Source of the DNA: Bacteroidales bacterium
GTDB lineage: Bacteria; Bacteroidota; Bacteroidia; Bacteroidales; UBA3663
Reading direction: 5' to 3'
Assembly: GCA_017561935.1 (NCBI GenBank)
Contig: JAFZBE010000056.1
Coordinates: forward strand, 47,673-111,672
Length of the DNA: 64,000 bases
The position numbers were made by a program, and so were the translations under genes. The notes beneath the pieces were generated by a model, which did not search any database, was not told the DNA's origin, and saw only the letters and a program-made list of their open reading frames with translations. This document shows, one piece after another, positions 55,805 to 64,000 of the stretch (the stretch's first letter is position 1; each line of letters begins with the position of its first letter).

Positions 55805-57267
55805 AAAAAATCTTTATAAATTGTTATTTGCTCCTCTGTCTGGCGTCATGCTCCGAGCAGGTGAGCAATGCCCGCCAAGAGGCCACGACACCCGAGATAT
55901 ATCCCGACTACGTCGATGTAACTATTCCCGTCGGCATCGCCCCGCTCAACTTCGGCATGAAGAGTGATGAGGCCCAGCTTGTCGATGCCGTCATTACCGA
56001 CGCAAAGGGCCATACGCTGCACGGACAGGGCCGTGAGACCACCGACTTCGACATCGATGATTGGCACAAGCTCGTGTCGCAGAACGTGGGCGACTCGCTC
56101 AGCGTCGTCGTTTCGGCCAAGTTGGCCGATGGCTGGCACACATATCGCCCTTTCCATCTCTATGTCAGCTCGGACAGCATCGATTACGGCCTCTGCTATC
56201 GTCTCATCGAACCGGGCTACGAGGTGTGGAGCAAGATGGGCATCTATCAGCGCGACCTCTCGACCTTCGAACAGCGGCCTGTGCTCGAAAACACACAGTT
56301 CCAGGGTTGCGTCAATTGTCACGGCTTCAATCGCGGTGACCCTTCGCGCATGAGCCTCCACATCCGTGGTCCCCATGGCGCCACCTTGTTCCTCGACGAG
56401 GGCAAACTCACTGCATACAATACCAAGACCGACAGCACGCTCGGCTTCTGCGTCTATCCCTATTGGCATCCTTCGGGCAAATACATTGCCTACAGCACCA
56501 ACACTACGCGTCAGGTGTTCCACATTCGTGATGCCAACCGCATCGAGGTGTTCGACGCGGCGTCCGACATCCAGGTCTATGACATCGAACATAACCAGCT
56601 CATCATCACTCCTTCGCTCAAGACCGACTCGCTCTACGAGACCTTCCCCGTCTTTTCGGCCGATGGCAAGTGGCTCTATTTCTGTGCGGCACGTGCGCTC
56701 CCCGAAGGAAGCATGAGTCTCGATTCGTTGCATTACAATCTCTACCGCGTGGCCTTTGATGCCGAGCGCGGCAGCTATGGCGATGACATCGAATGCGTCA
56801 TCGATGCGGGCGACAGTCTTACCATCTGCTTCCCGCGACCCAGTTACGATGGCCGATACCTGGTCTATTCGTTGGCCAACTACGGACAGTTCAGCATCTG
56901 GCACCACGAGGCCGACCTTTGGATGCTCGACCTCGCGACAGGAGAACGTCGCCCGATGACAAAGGTCAACAGCAGCGACACCGAGAGTTTCCACAACTGG
57001 AGCAGCAATTCGCGATGGATGGTGTTCAGCTCGCGTCGTGACGATGGCCTTTTCACCCGTCCCTATTTCACGCACATCGATGCCGATGGGAATGAAACCA
57101 AGCCGTTCATGCTGCCCCAGCAGAATCCGCGTCGGTTCTACCGCGAGTTGTTCATGTCGTTCAATGTGCCCGACTTCATCCGTGGCGCGGTACAGATGGA
57201 CAACGTCAAGGCGGTCGAACTCATCAACGCCGACTATCGCGAGCCGATGGGTGTGGTCGAAAGGTGA
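55801..57267 (+). CDS. CxxCH haem-motif lipoprotein with PD40/TolB-like beta-propeller (module B)
   Basis: A 488-residue lipoprotein (MKKIFINCYLLLCLASC). Its domain order matches module A: YPDYVDVTIPVGIAPLNF sandwich, CYRLIEPGYEVW, haem motif CVNCH at about residues 170-174, then propeller blades (YWHPSGKYIAYSTN, FPVFSADGKWLYFC, HNWSSNSRWMVFSSRRDDG). The haem site and blade order are conserved between copies, which argues for a shared function. ResB/CcsA elsewhere in the window could attach the haem. Roles such as redox sensing or surface sugar or metal handling are only guesses. Confidence 0.72.
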   Translation: MKKIFINCYLLLCLASCSEQVSNARQEATTPEIYPDYVDVTIPVGIAPLNFGMKSDEAQLVDAVITDAKGHTLHGQGRETTDFDIDDWHKLVSQNVGDSLSVVVSAKLADGWHTYRPFHLYVSSDSIDYGLCYRLIEPGYEVWSKMGIYQRDLSTFEQRPVLENTQFQGCVNCHGFNRGDPSRMSLHIRGPHGATLFLDEGKLTAYNTKTDSTLGFCVYPYWHPSGKYIAYSTNTTRQVFHIRDANRIEVFDAASDIQVYDIEHNQLIITPSLKTDSLYETFPVFSADGKWLYFCAARALPEGSMSLDSLHYNLYRVAFDAERGSYGDDIECVIDAGDSLTICFPRPSYDGRYLVYSLANYGQFSIWHHEADLWMLDLATGERRPMTKVNSSDTESFHNWSSNSRWMVFSSRRDDGLFTRPYFTHIDADGNETKPFMLPQQNPRRFYRELFMSFNVPDFIRGAVQMDNVKAVELINADYREPMGVVER

Positions 57268-57289
57268 GCTTTTCCTTTAAAATATTATA

Positions 57290-58351
57290 ATGAAAGTAGT
57301 CATTGCCATCGATTCCTTCAAGGGATGTCTTTCCTCCGTCGAAGCCAATCAGGCTGCAGCCGAGGGCATCAGGTGCGCATATCCAGATGCAGAAATCGTG
57401 CAAGTGCCTGTCAGCGATGGAGGCGAGGGATTTCTGGAGGCTTTTCATGCGGCCATCGGTGGGGAACTGATAGCGGTGACTGTGTGTGACCCGCTGATGC
57501 GGGAAATTACCGCCCGTTATCTACTGCATGACGAGCTGGCTGTGATCGAGATGGCCGAGGCCAGCGGATTGACCTTGCTCACCAAGGAGGAACGCGATCC
57601 GATGGAGGCTACTACTTATGGCACGGGACAGCTGGTGATCGATGCGGTTCGTCGAGGAGCCAGGCACATCATCGTGGGACTTGGTGGCAGTGCGACAAGC
57701 GATGCTGGGATGGGCATGCTCCGCGCTATCGTCGATGCTTTTGCAACAAATGGTAGGTGGGAGGATTTTGAGGAACTGAAGGACGTGCGTTTCACGATAG
57801 CCACCGATGTGAAGAATCCGTTATGTGGAGAGAATGGGGCAGCCAGCGTCTTTGCTCCGCAGAAGGGAGCAACGCCCGAGATGGTAATAAAGCTGGATGA
57901 AAGAGCAAGAAAGTTCGCCGAAGTCTCGGCACGTCATTTCGGCTTCGACCGTTCGCAGATGGAGGGAGCGGGCGCTGCCGGTGGTCTTGGCTATGCATTT
58001 CTTCAATATCTTGATGCAGCATGCAAGCCAGGTATTCAACTTTTGCTCGACACCATTCACTTTGACCAACTTGTTCGTGATGCCGATCTTGTTATCACGG
58101 GTGAAGGTTCAGCCGACCGACAGACTTTGATGGGCAAGCTGCCCGTGGGAATTTTGGAGAAATCCGGCATGGTTCCTGTCTGCCTGATTGCAGGACGAAT
58201 CAGCGACCGTGAACAACTCCTTCTCGCTGGATTTACTCGCGTGGAATGTATCAATCCTCCAGGCATCACGCTCGAAGAAGCCATGCGCAAAGAGGTGGCA
58301 CAGCGTCATATCAGCCAAACTGTTCGTTTATTATCTTTGCAAGTACTCTAA
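57290..58351 (+). CDS. Glycerate kinase (type GK-II/GarK-like)
   Basis: A 353-residue cytoplasmic kinase. It has the family start MKVVIAIDSFKGCLSSVEAN, VPVSDGGEGFLEAF, the phosphate loop VGLGGSATSDAGMGML and late GAGAAGGLGYAF, then ITGEGSADRQTLMGK. It phosphorylates D-glycerate, feeding glycolysis. It starts 22 bp after module B and so probably shares its transcript. It is followed by the 41-bp repeat array. Confidence 0.93.
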   Translation: MKVVIAIDSFKGCLSSVEANQAAAEGIRCAYPDAEIVQVPVSDGGEGFLEAFHAAIGGELIAVTVCDPLMREITARYLLHDELAVIEMAEASGLTLLTKEERDPMEATTYGTGQLVIDAVRRGARHIIVGLGGSATSDAGMGMLRAIVDAFATNGRWEDFEELKDVRFTIATDVKNPLCGENGAASVFAPQKGATPEMVIKLDERARKFAEVSARHFGFDRSQMEGAGAAGGLGYAFLQYLDAACKPGIQLLLDTIHFDQLVRDADLVITGEGSADRQTLMGKLPVGILEKSGMVPVCLIAGRISDREQLLLAGFTRVECINPPGITLEEAMRKEVAQRHISQTVRLLSLQVL

Positions 58352-58377
58352 CGGCCGACATAGTGCTATTTCCGTTC

Positions 58378-58694
58378 GTAATAGCACAATGTTGGCCGAG
58401 ATTGTGCCGATAACTTTCGCAATAGCACAATGTTGGCCGAGATTGTGCCGATAACTTTCGCAATAGCACAATGTTGGCCGAGATTGTGCCAATAATTTCC
58501 GTAATAGCACAATGTTGGCCGAGATTGTGCCAATAATTTTCGCAATAGCACAATGTTGGCCGAGATTGTGCCGATAACTTTCGCAATAGCACAATGTTGG
58601 CCGAGATTGTGCCGATAATTTTCGTAATAGCACAATGTTGGCCGAGATTGTGCCAATAAATTTCGCAATAGCACAATCTCGGCCGAGATTGATC
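58378..58694. repeat. 41-bp tandem repeat array, seven full units plus a partial
   Basis: Seven consecutive 41-bp units start with GTAATAGCACAATGTTGGCC or GCAATAGCAC; the eighth is partial. Each holds a 7-bp inverted repeat GCACAAT...ATTGTGC around a 10-nt loop, so each can fold into a hairpin. Units differ at a few positions (GATAACTTTC, AATAATTTCC, AATAAATTTC), which mark subfamilies. The last unit carries a perfect 18-bp palindrome CAATCTCGGCCGAGATTG. A degraded partial unit precedes the array directly after glycerate kinase. Period 41 is not a multiple of 3, so it is not coding. Confidence 0.92.
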
Positions 58695-59101
58695 TATTTG
58701 AGATTGGGAATGGTTATTACTCATTCGGAGCATGCTCTCTGATCTGTATTTGATTGTTTATCACTCAAAAATGCAAAGTCCACCTTACACCAGCTTTTTC
58801 CAACATGCAGTTCGTCGATAAATTCTTGCATTTCGTCGATAATTAAAAAAAATATTGAAAAAACTTTGAAAAAAAATAGGAAGAAATTCAGAAAAACACC
58901 ATATTTGCAACGGACAACCTTGCATAGAATTCCATTAGCCACGAGATAGATCCATGACAACCATCCCTATGTGACGTGGCTTAGCGAAGCTGTAGAAATA
59001 GTCAACGTCAGCCCTTTCTCGCTCAATGATGCCACCAAAAGACTATCTCCATATTTGCAACGGACAACCATACATAGTACATGAATTAAACGATTACATA
59101 T
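58695..59101. other. AT-rich intergenic region with relic leader sequences
   Basis: No convincing gene. It holds a doubled TTCGTCGATAA (58811 and 58832) and long A/T runs. It also holds two copies of CATATTTGCAACGGACAACC (58899 and 59050), the second forming the leader of the first leucine-rich-repeat gene. The sequence from 59005 on is nearly identical to that before the second such gene. Confidence 0.6.
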
Positions 59102-59875
59102 ATGAAACAGATTCTCATCTTATTGCTTGCTATTATACCTCTTTCGTCCTGGGCATATGACACAGAGGTTGATGGCTTTGCATATAACTTGAATGAAAAG
59201 ACTAAAGAAGCAGAGGTTACATACGGATGGAATAATTACGTCGGGGATGTAGTAATTCCTTCATCGATGACATTTGAAGGCATTACTTATTCAGTCACTT
59301 CGATTGGGAATTATGCATTTGCATATTGCGATAGTTTGTCTTCTGTGGCGATTCCCAAGAGTGTAACCCATATTGGAGAATATGCTTTCAGATCCTGTTT
59401 CATGTTAACCTCTTTAACTATTCCAGATGGTGTCACTACGATCGGTCAAGGCTCGTTCTGTAATTGTTGCAATTTAATCTCAATAAGTATCCCAAACTCA
59501 GTAACTTTAATCTCAAGTTACTTGTTTTGTGATTGTACCAGCTTGTCATCTATAACCATACCTGACAGTGTAACTTCGATTGGCTATGGAGCATTCTATG
59601 GCTGCAAAAGCTTGACATCCATTTTCATCCCGAAAAATGTGGCGTCCATTGAAAACTCAATCTTTTATGGGTGCAGCAATCTTTCATCCATCATTGTTGA
59701 TCCGAGAAATCCCATTTACGATTCAGGAGAGGGCTGTAATGCCATTGTTGAAACATCGACCGGCAAGTTAATTGCAGGTTGTAAATCTACAAAACTGCCG
59801 AACAGTGTAACCTCCATTGGCGATGGGGCTTTTGCCACTAGTGCCCCGTTAATTAATCCAAAAGTCCTGGAATAA
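59102..59875 (+). pseudogene. BspA-like leucine-rich-repeat protein, 3' end lost at an IS remnant
   Basis: A 257-residue secreted protein (signal MKQILILLLAIIPLSSWA). Treponema/BspA-type repeats of about 23 residues follow (SVTSIGNYAFAYCDSLSSV, VTTIGQGSFCNCCNLIS). Such proteins are surface adhesins in oral and gut Bacteroidales. It aligns with the second LRR gene up to about 59834, then runs into foreign sequence (last residues ATSAPLINPKVLE) belonging to the end of an IS element. It lacks the C-terminal region with the final 'VPxxSxxxYxxxxxWxxF' unit. It may still be expressed as a short protein. Confidence 0.78.
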
Positions 59876-60049
59876 GGGCATCAACTTGATCTTTGACATT
59901 ATTGAATTTAGTCTTGAGAACAGGTCTCGGAGAGGTTTTTTGTCTGTTAAAGAGATGCTCAATATCTGTAGTACCTCATAGGTAGATCTATCCTGTTCAT
60001 GAAGCAGTACATGCAACAGATTCCAATTCAAACTCAATTGGAGCCCCAA
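59853..60049 (-). pseudogene. C-terminal remnant of an IS4-type transposase, frameshifted
   Basis: The minus strand reads RSTYEVLQILSISLTDKKP then LRDLF, and in the next frame TKFNNVKDQVDALIPGLLD and a stop. This matches, from memory, the tail of IS4-family transposases of Bacteroidales. A one-base loss after LRDLF breaks the frame. The N-terminal four fifths are absent. The fragment borders the break in the LRR gene, so the insertion or a later deletion removed that gene's 3' end. Confidence 0.72.
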
Positions 60050-60115
60050 AAGAAATAAGGGAAGAAAATCCTGTCAAAATGGAAATTTAATTTTAAAACA
60101 ATTAAAAGGTTTAGA

Positions 60116-61000
60116 ATGAAAAGATTATTATTATTTTTATGGGTTTCCCTTTCGATGGAAGCTTTTGGAACAAATATTAATTGGGCAAAGGTATCCAAAC
60201 ATTGCGAAATTGTTCCGTTATCCTTAGCCATGAATTGTTTCCTTGATACCATAGAAGAAAAGGACGAAAGTAATCATGCATATCTACTTCCTGTCTCAAA
60301 CTCTAAGATTCATTATTACTTGTTTCCTGCATCTTGTACTACGGGCTTCTTTTTCAAACAGGAAGCCGATTCGTGTTCTTATATCTCCTTGGCTGACATC
60401 ATCCGAGATATCGTTTCTTCATCAAATAATGCAAGTCTAAAGATAAAACAGCTAAAGAAGATAGCTGAGATATGCGAGTTTAATGTAGCAATAAAGTGGA
60501 ACGAGAATCCAAGTCTCTATTATGATGGAATCACCTGGGTTCAACTTTATAAAGGCAAAAACATTCATGTGGGACATCAGTTGAGAGAGATGAATCTCAA
60601 CAATGAGATGCATCTTCCAAAAGATAAAAAGGATCTGATTGATTCCTGGATGAATATAACCTATGGAGATATTCAGACTTTTTCAACCTATGAAATTAAT
60701 GCTGAAAGTCCCCAAATATTGTTGATAGAAGTTACAGATCAAAACAAAATGTCTCTTGGTTTGTTATTCTCAAATAAAAGAGAGGACGTTATACTTTCTT
60801 TAGAGAGGGTCAATCCTATGGACTTCGACATATATTATGATTCAGACGCAATTCTTGTGGAAATCTTAAGGAGAGTTATTGATTCTAAAATGTCAAATCG
60901 AAGGAAAATAGAAGTTTTCGCCAATATTATGGATAGTTGTTATCCATCGCACCTATGTCCTCTGGGAAATATCATAACCATTTCCATATCGAATGTTTGA
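60116..61000 (+). CDS. Secreted protein of unknown function
   Basis: A 294-residue protein with an N-terminal signal peptide (MKRLLLFLWVSLSMEAFG). It has no other membrane segment and no recognised motif. The body is AT-rich in codon use, unlike the GC-rich genes to the left. It is mixed alpha/beta in appearance, with LADIIRDIVSSSNNASLKIK and a Lys-rich helix MHLPKDKKDLIDSW. The last codons overlap a CCATTTCCATATCGAAT element repeated at two other places nearby, so its 3' end may have been shaped by recombination. The leader is short and AT-rich. Confidence 0.55.
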   Translation: MKRLLLFLWVSLSMEAFGTNINWAKVSKHCEIVPLSLAMNCFLDTIEEKDESNHAYLLPVSNSKIHYYLFPASCTTGFFFKQEADSCSYISLADIIRDIVSSSNNASLKIKQLKKIAEICEFNVAIKWNENPSLYYDGITWVQLYKGKNIHVGHQLREMNLNNEMHLPKDKKDLIDSWMNITYGDIQTFSTYEINAESPQILLIEVTDQNKMSLGLLFSNKREDVILSLERVNPMDFDIYYDSDAILVEILRRVIDSKMSNRRKIEVFANIMDSCYPSHLCPLGNIITISISNV

Positions 61001-61317
61001 GAATGGTGAATCCTGGGAAATGAACAATTGACCACAAGCCGCAAAAAAACGACTCCTCGTCACCTAAAAATGAGGAATAATTGTCAAATATACCGATTAA
61101 AATACCTCAAAAACACCGAACAAAAAACCTCAAAAACACCGATTTTCTTGTAGATTCCAAAAAATTGTATTATCTGTCTTCCCCTGAAATAACTTGGCCA
61201 TTTCCACATCGAATCATAGAATACGTCAGCCCTTTCTCGCTCAATGATGCCACCAGAAGATTCTCTCCTTTTGCAACGGATAACCATACATAGTACATGA
61301 ATTAAACGATTACATAT
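61001..61317. other. Intergenic region with a relic LRR 3' end and duplicated leader
   Basis: No gene. ACCTCAAAAACACCGA occurs twice 23 bp apart (61104, 61127). From about 61170 the sequence CTGTCTTCCCCTGAAATAAC resembles the 3' end of the second LRR gene (CCTGTCCTGCCCTGAAATGA), so a vanished LRR gene probably ended here. From 61222 to the next start codon it is nearly the same as the leader of the first LRR gene. Confidence 0.6.
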
Positions 61318-62931
61318 ATGAAACAGATTCTAACCCTGTTGCTCGCAATTATACCTCTTTTGTCCTGGGCGAAACATGACATAGAAGTTGATCGCATTGC
61401 ATATAACTTGAATGAAAAGACCAGGGAAGCAGAGGTTACGCACGGATACTATGATTACGTCGGGGATGTTATAATTCCTTCATCGATTACTTTTGAAGGC
61501 ACTACTTATTCAGTTACTTCGATTGGGGATGAAGCTTTCTTATATAGCGAAAGTCTGACTTCTGTAACCATTCCCAAGAGTGTAACTTCGTTCGGTGAAG
61601 AATCGTTCAGAGGATGTTGCAATTTAATCTCAGTAAATATCCCAAAATCAGTAACATCAATCCCAAATGGTTTGTTTGCTGGTTGCTCTAAGTTGTCATC
61701 CATAACTATACCTAAAAGTGTAACTTCGATTGGTTTTGGATCATTCTCTGGTTGCGAAAGCTTGACATCCATTTTCATCCCGAAAAATGTGGCGTCCATT
61801 GAAAACTCAATCATAGGATGCAGCAATCTTTCATCCGTCATTGTTGATCCGAGAAATCCCATTTACGATTCAAGAGAGGGATGTAATGCCATAATTGAGA
61901 CATCGACCGGCAAGTTAATAGCTGGTTGTAAATCTACAAAACTGCCGAATAGTATAAACTCCATTGAAGATTGTGCTTTTGCTGAATGTGTCGGATTGTT
62001 ATCTTTGGATATTCCCGATGGGGTGACTTCGATTGGTACAGCAGCATTCCAAGGATGCAGAAATCTTACTCACATCACTATCCCTAATAGTGTTTCTACC
62101 ATTGGGCCACAAGCATTTAATGGTTGCTATAATCTATTATCCATTGATCTTCCATCTAATGTGACTACTATTGGATGGGATTCTTTTAGACGATGCATCA
62201 GTTTGACTTCCATCATCATCCCCAACAGCGTGACTAAAATCGAAGCGTATGCTTTTGATAGTTGCTGCAGCATGGAGTCGATAACTATCGGCAATAAAGT
62301 TCAAGTTATCGGATTTTGTGCCTTCAAAAACTGCACCCGCTTGAAAGCTGTCAACATAACGGATTTATCCGCTTGGTGTGGCATAAGATACAGCTATGAC
62401 TTAAGAAGAGATCTTCTTTTATCCGGCGATGAAATCGGTAACCCACTATATTATGCACATCACCTGTTTTTGAATGGCGAAGAGATCAAGGACCTGGTAA
62501 TACCAGACGACGTATCGAGAATCAACGATTATGCCTTCTACGGGGGTAGCGGCTTCAATTCCCTCAAAATTCCTAAAAATATTACCAAAATAGGTCTATA
62601 TGCCTTCTACGGATGCAGCGGGCTTACAGCCATTGAGATGCCAAACAGCGGAATTTCCATTGACTCTTATGCTTTCGGATGTTGCAGTGGCGCTACAGAA
62701 TAAACAATCAGCAGCAAGTTGGAAGTGCTTGAATGGGGTGCGTTCTTTGGTTGTTCTCGCTTGAAAAATGTCTATTGCCTTGCCGAGAATATAACTTTCT
62801 ATTGGACTATTGCATTTGATATCTCAGACATTGAACATGCTATTTTATATGTGCCTCAAGATTCGGTCGGTATTTATATGAAGCAAGAACCTTGGAACAA
62901 ATTCAAGGAGGTTAAGCCTGTCCTGCCCTGA
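61318..62931 (+). pseudogene. BspA-like leucine-rich-repeat protein with in-frame stop at codon 462
   Basis: The reading frame covers 537 codons: a signal peptide (MKQILTLLLAIIPLLSWA), about fifteen LRR_5-type repeats (VTSIGDEAFLYSESLTS; VTTIGWDSFRRCISLTSI), then a C-terminal cap ending SDIEHAILYVPQDS, WNKFKEVKPVLP. A TAA at 62701-62703 interrupts it inside a repeat, and the same frame continues sensibly after it (TISSKLEVLEWGAFFGCS). Thus it yields a 461-residue protein without its cap, or is a decaying gene. The first part, especially 61730-61960, is almost identical to the other LRR gene, indicating recent duplication or gene conversion. Confidence 0.8.
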
Positions 62932-62991
62932 AATGACTTGTCCATTTCCAAATCGAAACATAGAATACGTCAGCCCTTTCTCGCTCAATGT
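62926..62991. repeat. Second copy of the LRR 3'-end and leader repeat
   Basis: CCCTGAAATGACTTGTCCAT... through GAATACGTCAGCCCTTTCTC matches 61182-61246 closely, then diverges just before the next gene. It marks the block boundary used in duplications here. Confidence 0.75.
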
Positions 62992-63012
62992 GAAACTTTA
63001 CAAATATCGATC

Positions 63013-63795
63013 ATGAAAAGTAATCTCATAGCCCTTTTGCCAATAGTCATTATTCTGCTTGGAATCCTGCCATCATCGACCCTTGGCAGGGCACAAGGCC
63101 AGACATCGGATGATTCCAAGATAGATAGTATTATTTATATTAATTATGCTGTAACAGACACTACATTTTTAGACAGCATGTTAATTACCGAAGATTCCTC
63201 TTATTTTCGCGGCAACCGCCCATGGGACACGATTGTCGGAGAGTCTAATCAGAAACTGGGAATCGATTTTCATGAATTATGTCGGCTCAAGGATGTCTAC
63301 AGAAGCCCAGGCAGGGAAAAAGAATTCAAATTGGATCAACTGGTTTTTTATCATGGGCCTGATCAGATTCATGTTTTAGGTCCTATAAACAGTTTATATG
63401 ACCCAGTAGATAAGGCACTTGAAAAATTGCATGTTATATATTTTACCCGATATAGGATTCTTTCCCATTCCACTTACTTTGATGTTAAGGAAAAATATCT
63501 TATCAAATATTTCCCCGAATATTTGGAAAAAGTCAAAAGTCCCGATTATGATTATGTAAGTGAATGGGAGCCTGCCCCCAGAGTCAAAGCTGTTGTAAAT
63601 CTGATGAGACGGATTAGGATTATCTATGCCTATTACATCAACAGCTATGATGAGGATTTTCATCCTAGCAGTGAATTCACTGCCTTTGTTCAGTCGAGAC
63701 CCATTGAAACATATGAGCTCAAACGCCATCTCGTCTTTCTCTCCAAGGAAAACCAGCAAAAGATATTGCCTTTCCTGAATGATAGCATTCAATGA
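63013..63795 (+). CDS. Secreted protein of unknown function
   Basis: A 260-residue protein. The start chosen gives a signal peptide (MKSNLIALLPIVIILLGIL); a longer in-frame start would run through the repeated leader. The body has many Tyr, Asp and Lys residues (YHGPDQIHVLGPINSLYDPV; YFPEYLEKVKSPDYDYVSEW) and no motif I recognise. It follows the LRR gene by 81 bp and precedes another small secreted protein, so the three may be expressed together. Base use is AT-rich like the neighbours. Confidence 0.55.
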   Translation: MKSNLIALLPIVIILLGILPSSTLGRAQGQTSDDSKIDSIIYINYAVTDTTFLDSMLITEDSSYFRGNRPWDTIVGESNQKLGIDFHELCRLKDVYRSPGREKEFKLDQLVFYHGPDQIHVLGPINSLYDPVDKALEKLHVIYFTRYRILSHSTYFDVKEKYLIKYFPEYLEKVKSPDYDYVSEWEPAPRVKAVVNLMRRIRIIYAYYINSYDEDFHPSSEFTAFVQSRPIETYELKRHLVFLSKENQQKILPFLNDSIQ

Positions 63796-63840
63796 TACGT
63801 ATTATCCATTCAACAAAAGCATGAAAACGAAAATAACACT

Positions 63841-64000
63841 ATGAAAAGATTTATTACTATAATCTTTATTTTAGCGAGTTTTAGATGCCTATACTCGCAG
63901 ATTTGGATAAGTACTAATGAAGAAGGAGAGTCTTATCAAAAAGCCGTTCTCGCTAATGCGGTGCTAAATGCTTTCGGAGAGGACACTGTTTCTGTTTGGC
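63841..64000 (+). CDS. Secreted protein, 5' part only (runs off right edge)
   Basis: The 53 visible codons give a signal peptide (MKRFITIIFILASFRCLYSQ) and IWISTNEEGESYQKAVLANA. A 7-codon frame (MKTKITL) just upstream overlaps its ATG by ATGA and might couple translation, or be chance. Nothing more can be said without the rest. Confidence 0.5.
   Translation, partial: MKRFITIIFILASFRCLYSQIWISTNEEGESYQKAVLANAVLNAFGEDTVSVW

Noticed and set aside
58378..58694. CRISPR array
   Set aside because: The whole 41-bp period is conserved; there are no unique spacers of about 30 bp and no cas genes nearby.
58311..58733. Repeat-protein genes in several minus-strand frames
   Set aside because: They exist only because the 41-bp unit lacks stops in most frames; there is no ribosome-binding site, no signal and no homologous family.
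58721..58960. Small minus-strand membrane protein (79 residues)
   Set aside because: Runs of Phe and Lys come from A/T homopolymers; there is no start context, and it overlaps leader relics.
61081..61293. 70-residue plus-strand protein
   Set aside because: It spans the duplicated intergenic leader and relic sequence; no signal or motif.

Overview
The window looks like a Bacteroidales chromosome, most likely from the Prevotellaceae or a close relative. The signs are a SusC/SusD polysaccharide-utilisation locus, a rimP-nusA-infB-cvpA-sufBCD cluster in Bacteroidetes order, BspA-type leucine-rich-repeat genes, a myo-inositol-phosphate synthase, and repeated use of the Bacteroidetes sigma promoter (TTTG, 20-bp spacer, TAnnTTTG). 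The species assignment is an inference from gene content only.

Layout. 1-3.7 kb: the 5' part of a large RecB-family nuclease (AddB-like) gene running off the left edge, a NADAR-domain gene, and a divergent tyrosine phosphatase. 3.7-10.7 kb: a secreted protein of unknown function, a type-B carboxylesterase lipoprotein and two GH43 glycosidases. 10.8-11.9 kb: tRNA-Ser(GGA) between strong hairpins, then a hicBA toxin-antitoxin locus whose toxin gene is frameshifted. 12-24 kb: inositol-phosphate synthase, then a long leftward operon rimP-nusA-infB-cvpA-sufB-sufC-sufD plus a beta-helix lipoprotein, with unusual G-rich minisatellites in three of its gaps. 24-30 kb: leftward nrfHA-resB-ccsA (ammonifying nitrite reductase with its own cytochrome c maturation genes), divergent from a MocR-type regulator.

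30-50.7 kb is one leftward 11-gene beta-mannan/galactoglucomannan locus. Outside the cell: SusC/SusD, two glycan-binding lipoproteins and two GH26 mannanases. Inside: an MFS importer, mannobiose/cellobiose 2-epimerase, GH130 mannosylglucose phosphorylase and GH94 cellobiose phosphorylase. A GH36 alpha-galactosidase removes galactose branches. Oligosaccharides would be cut by phosphorolysis, which saves ATP. No dedicated PUL regulator lies in the window.

50.8-58.4 kb holds two copies of an undescribed two-gene module facing away from each other. Each has a multi-pass membrane protein with a tetratricopeptide-like C-terminal half, and a lipoprotein with one CxxCH haem motif and a beta-propeller-like (PD40/TolB) body. 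The two promoters lie back to back, 15 bp apart. A glycerate kinase follows the right-hand copy. This is my best candidate for a new system.

58.4-64 kb is an AT-richer accessory zone. It has a tandem array of seven and a half 41-bp hairpin units, two BspA-like leucine-rich-repeat genes (one truncated at an IS4-type transposase remnant, one with an in-frame stop), repeated intergenic leader sequences, and three secreted proteins I do not recognise, the last one cut by the window edge.
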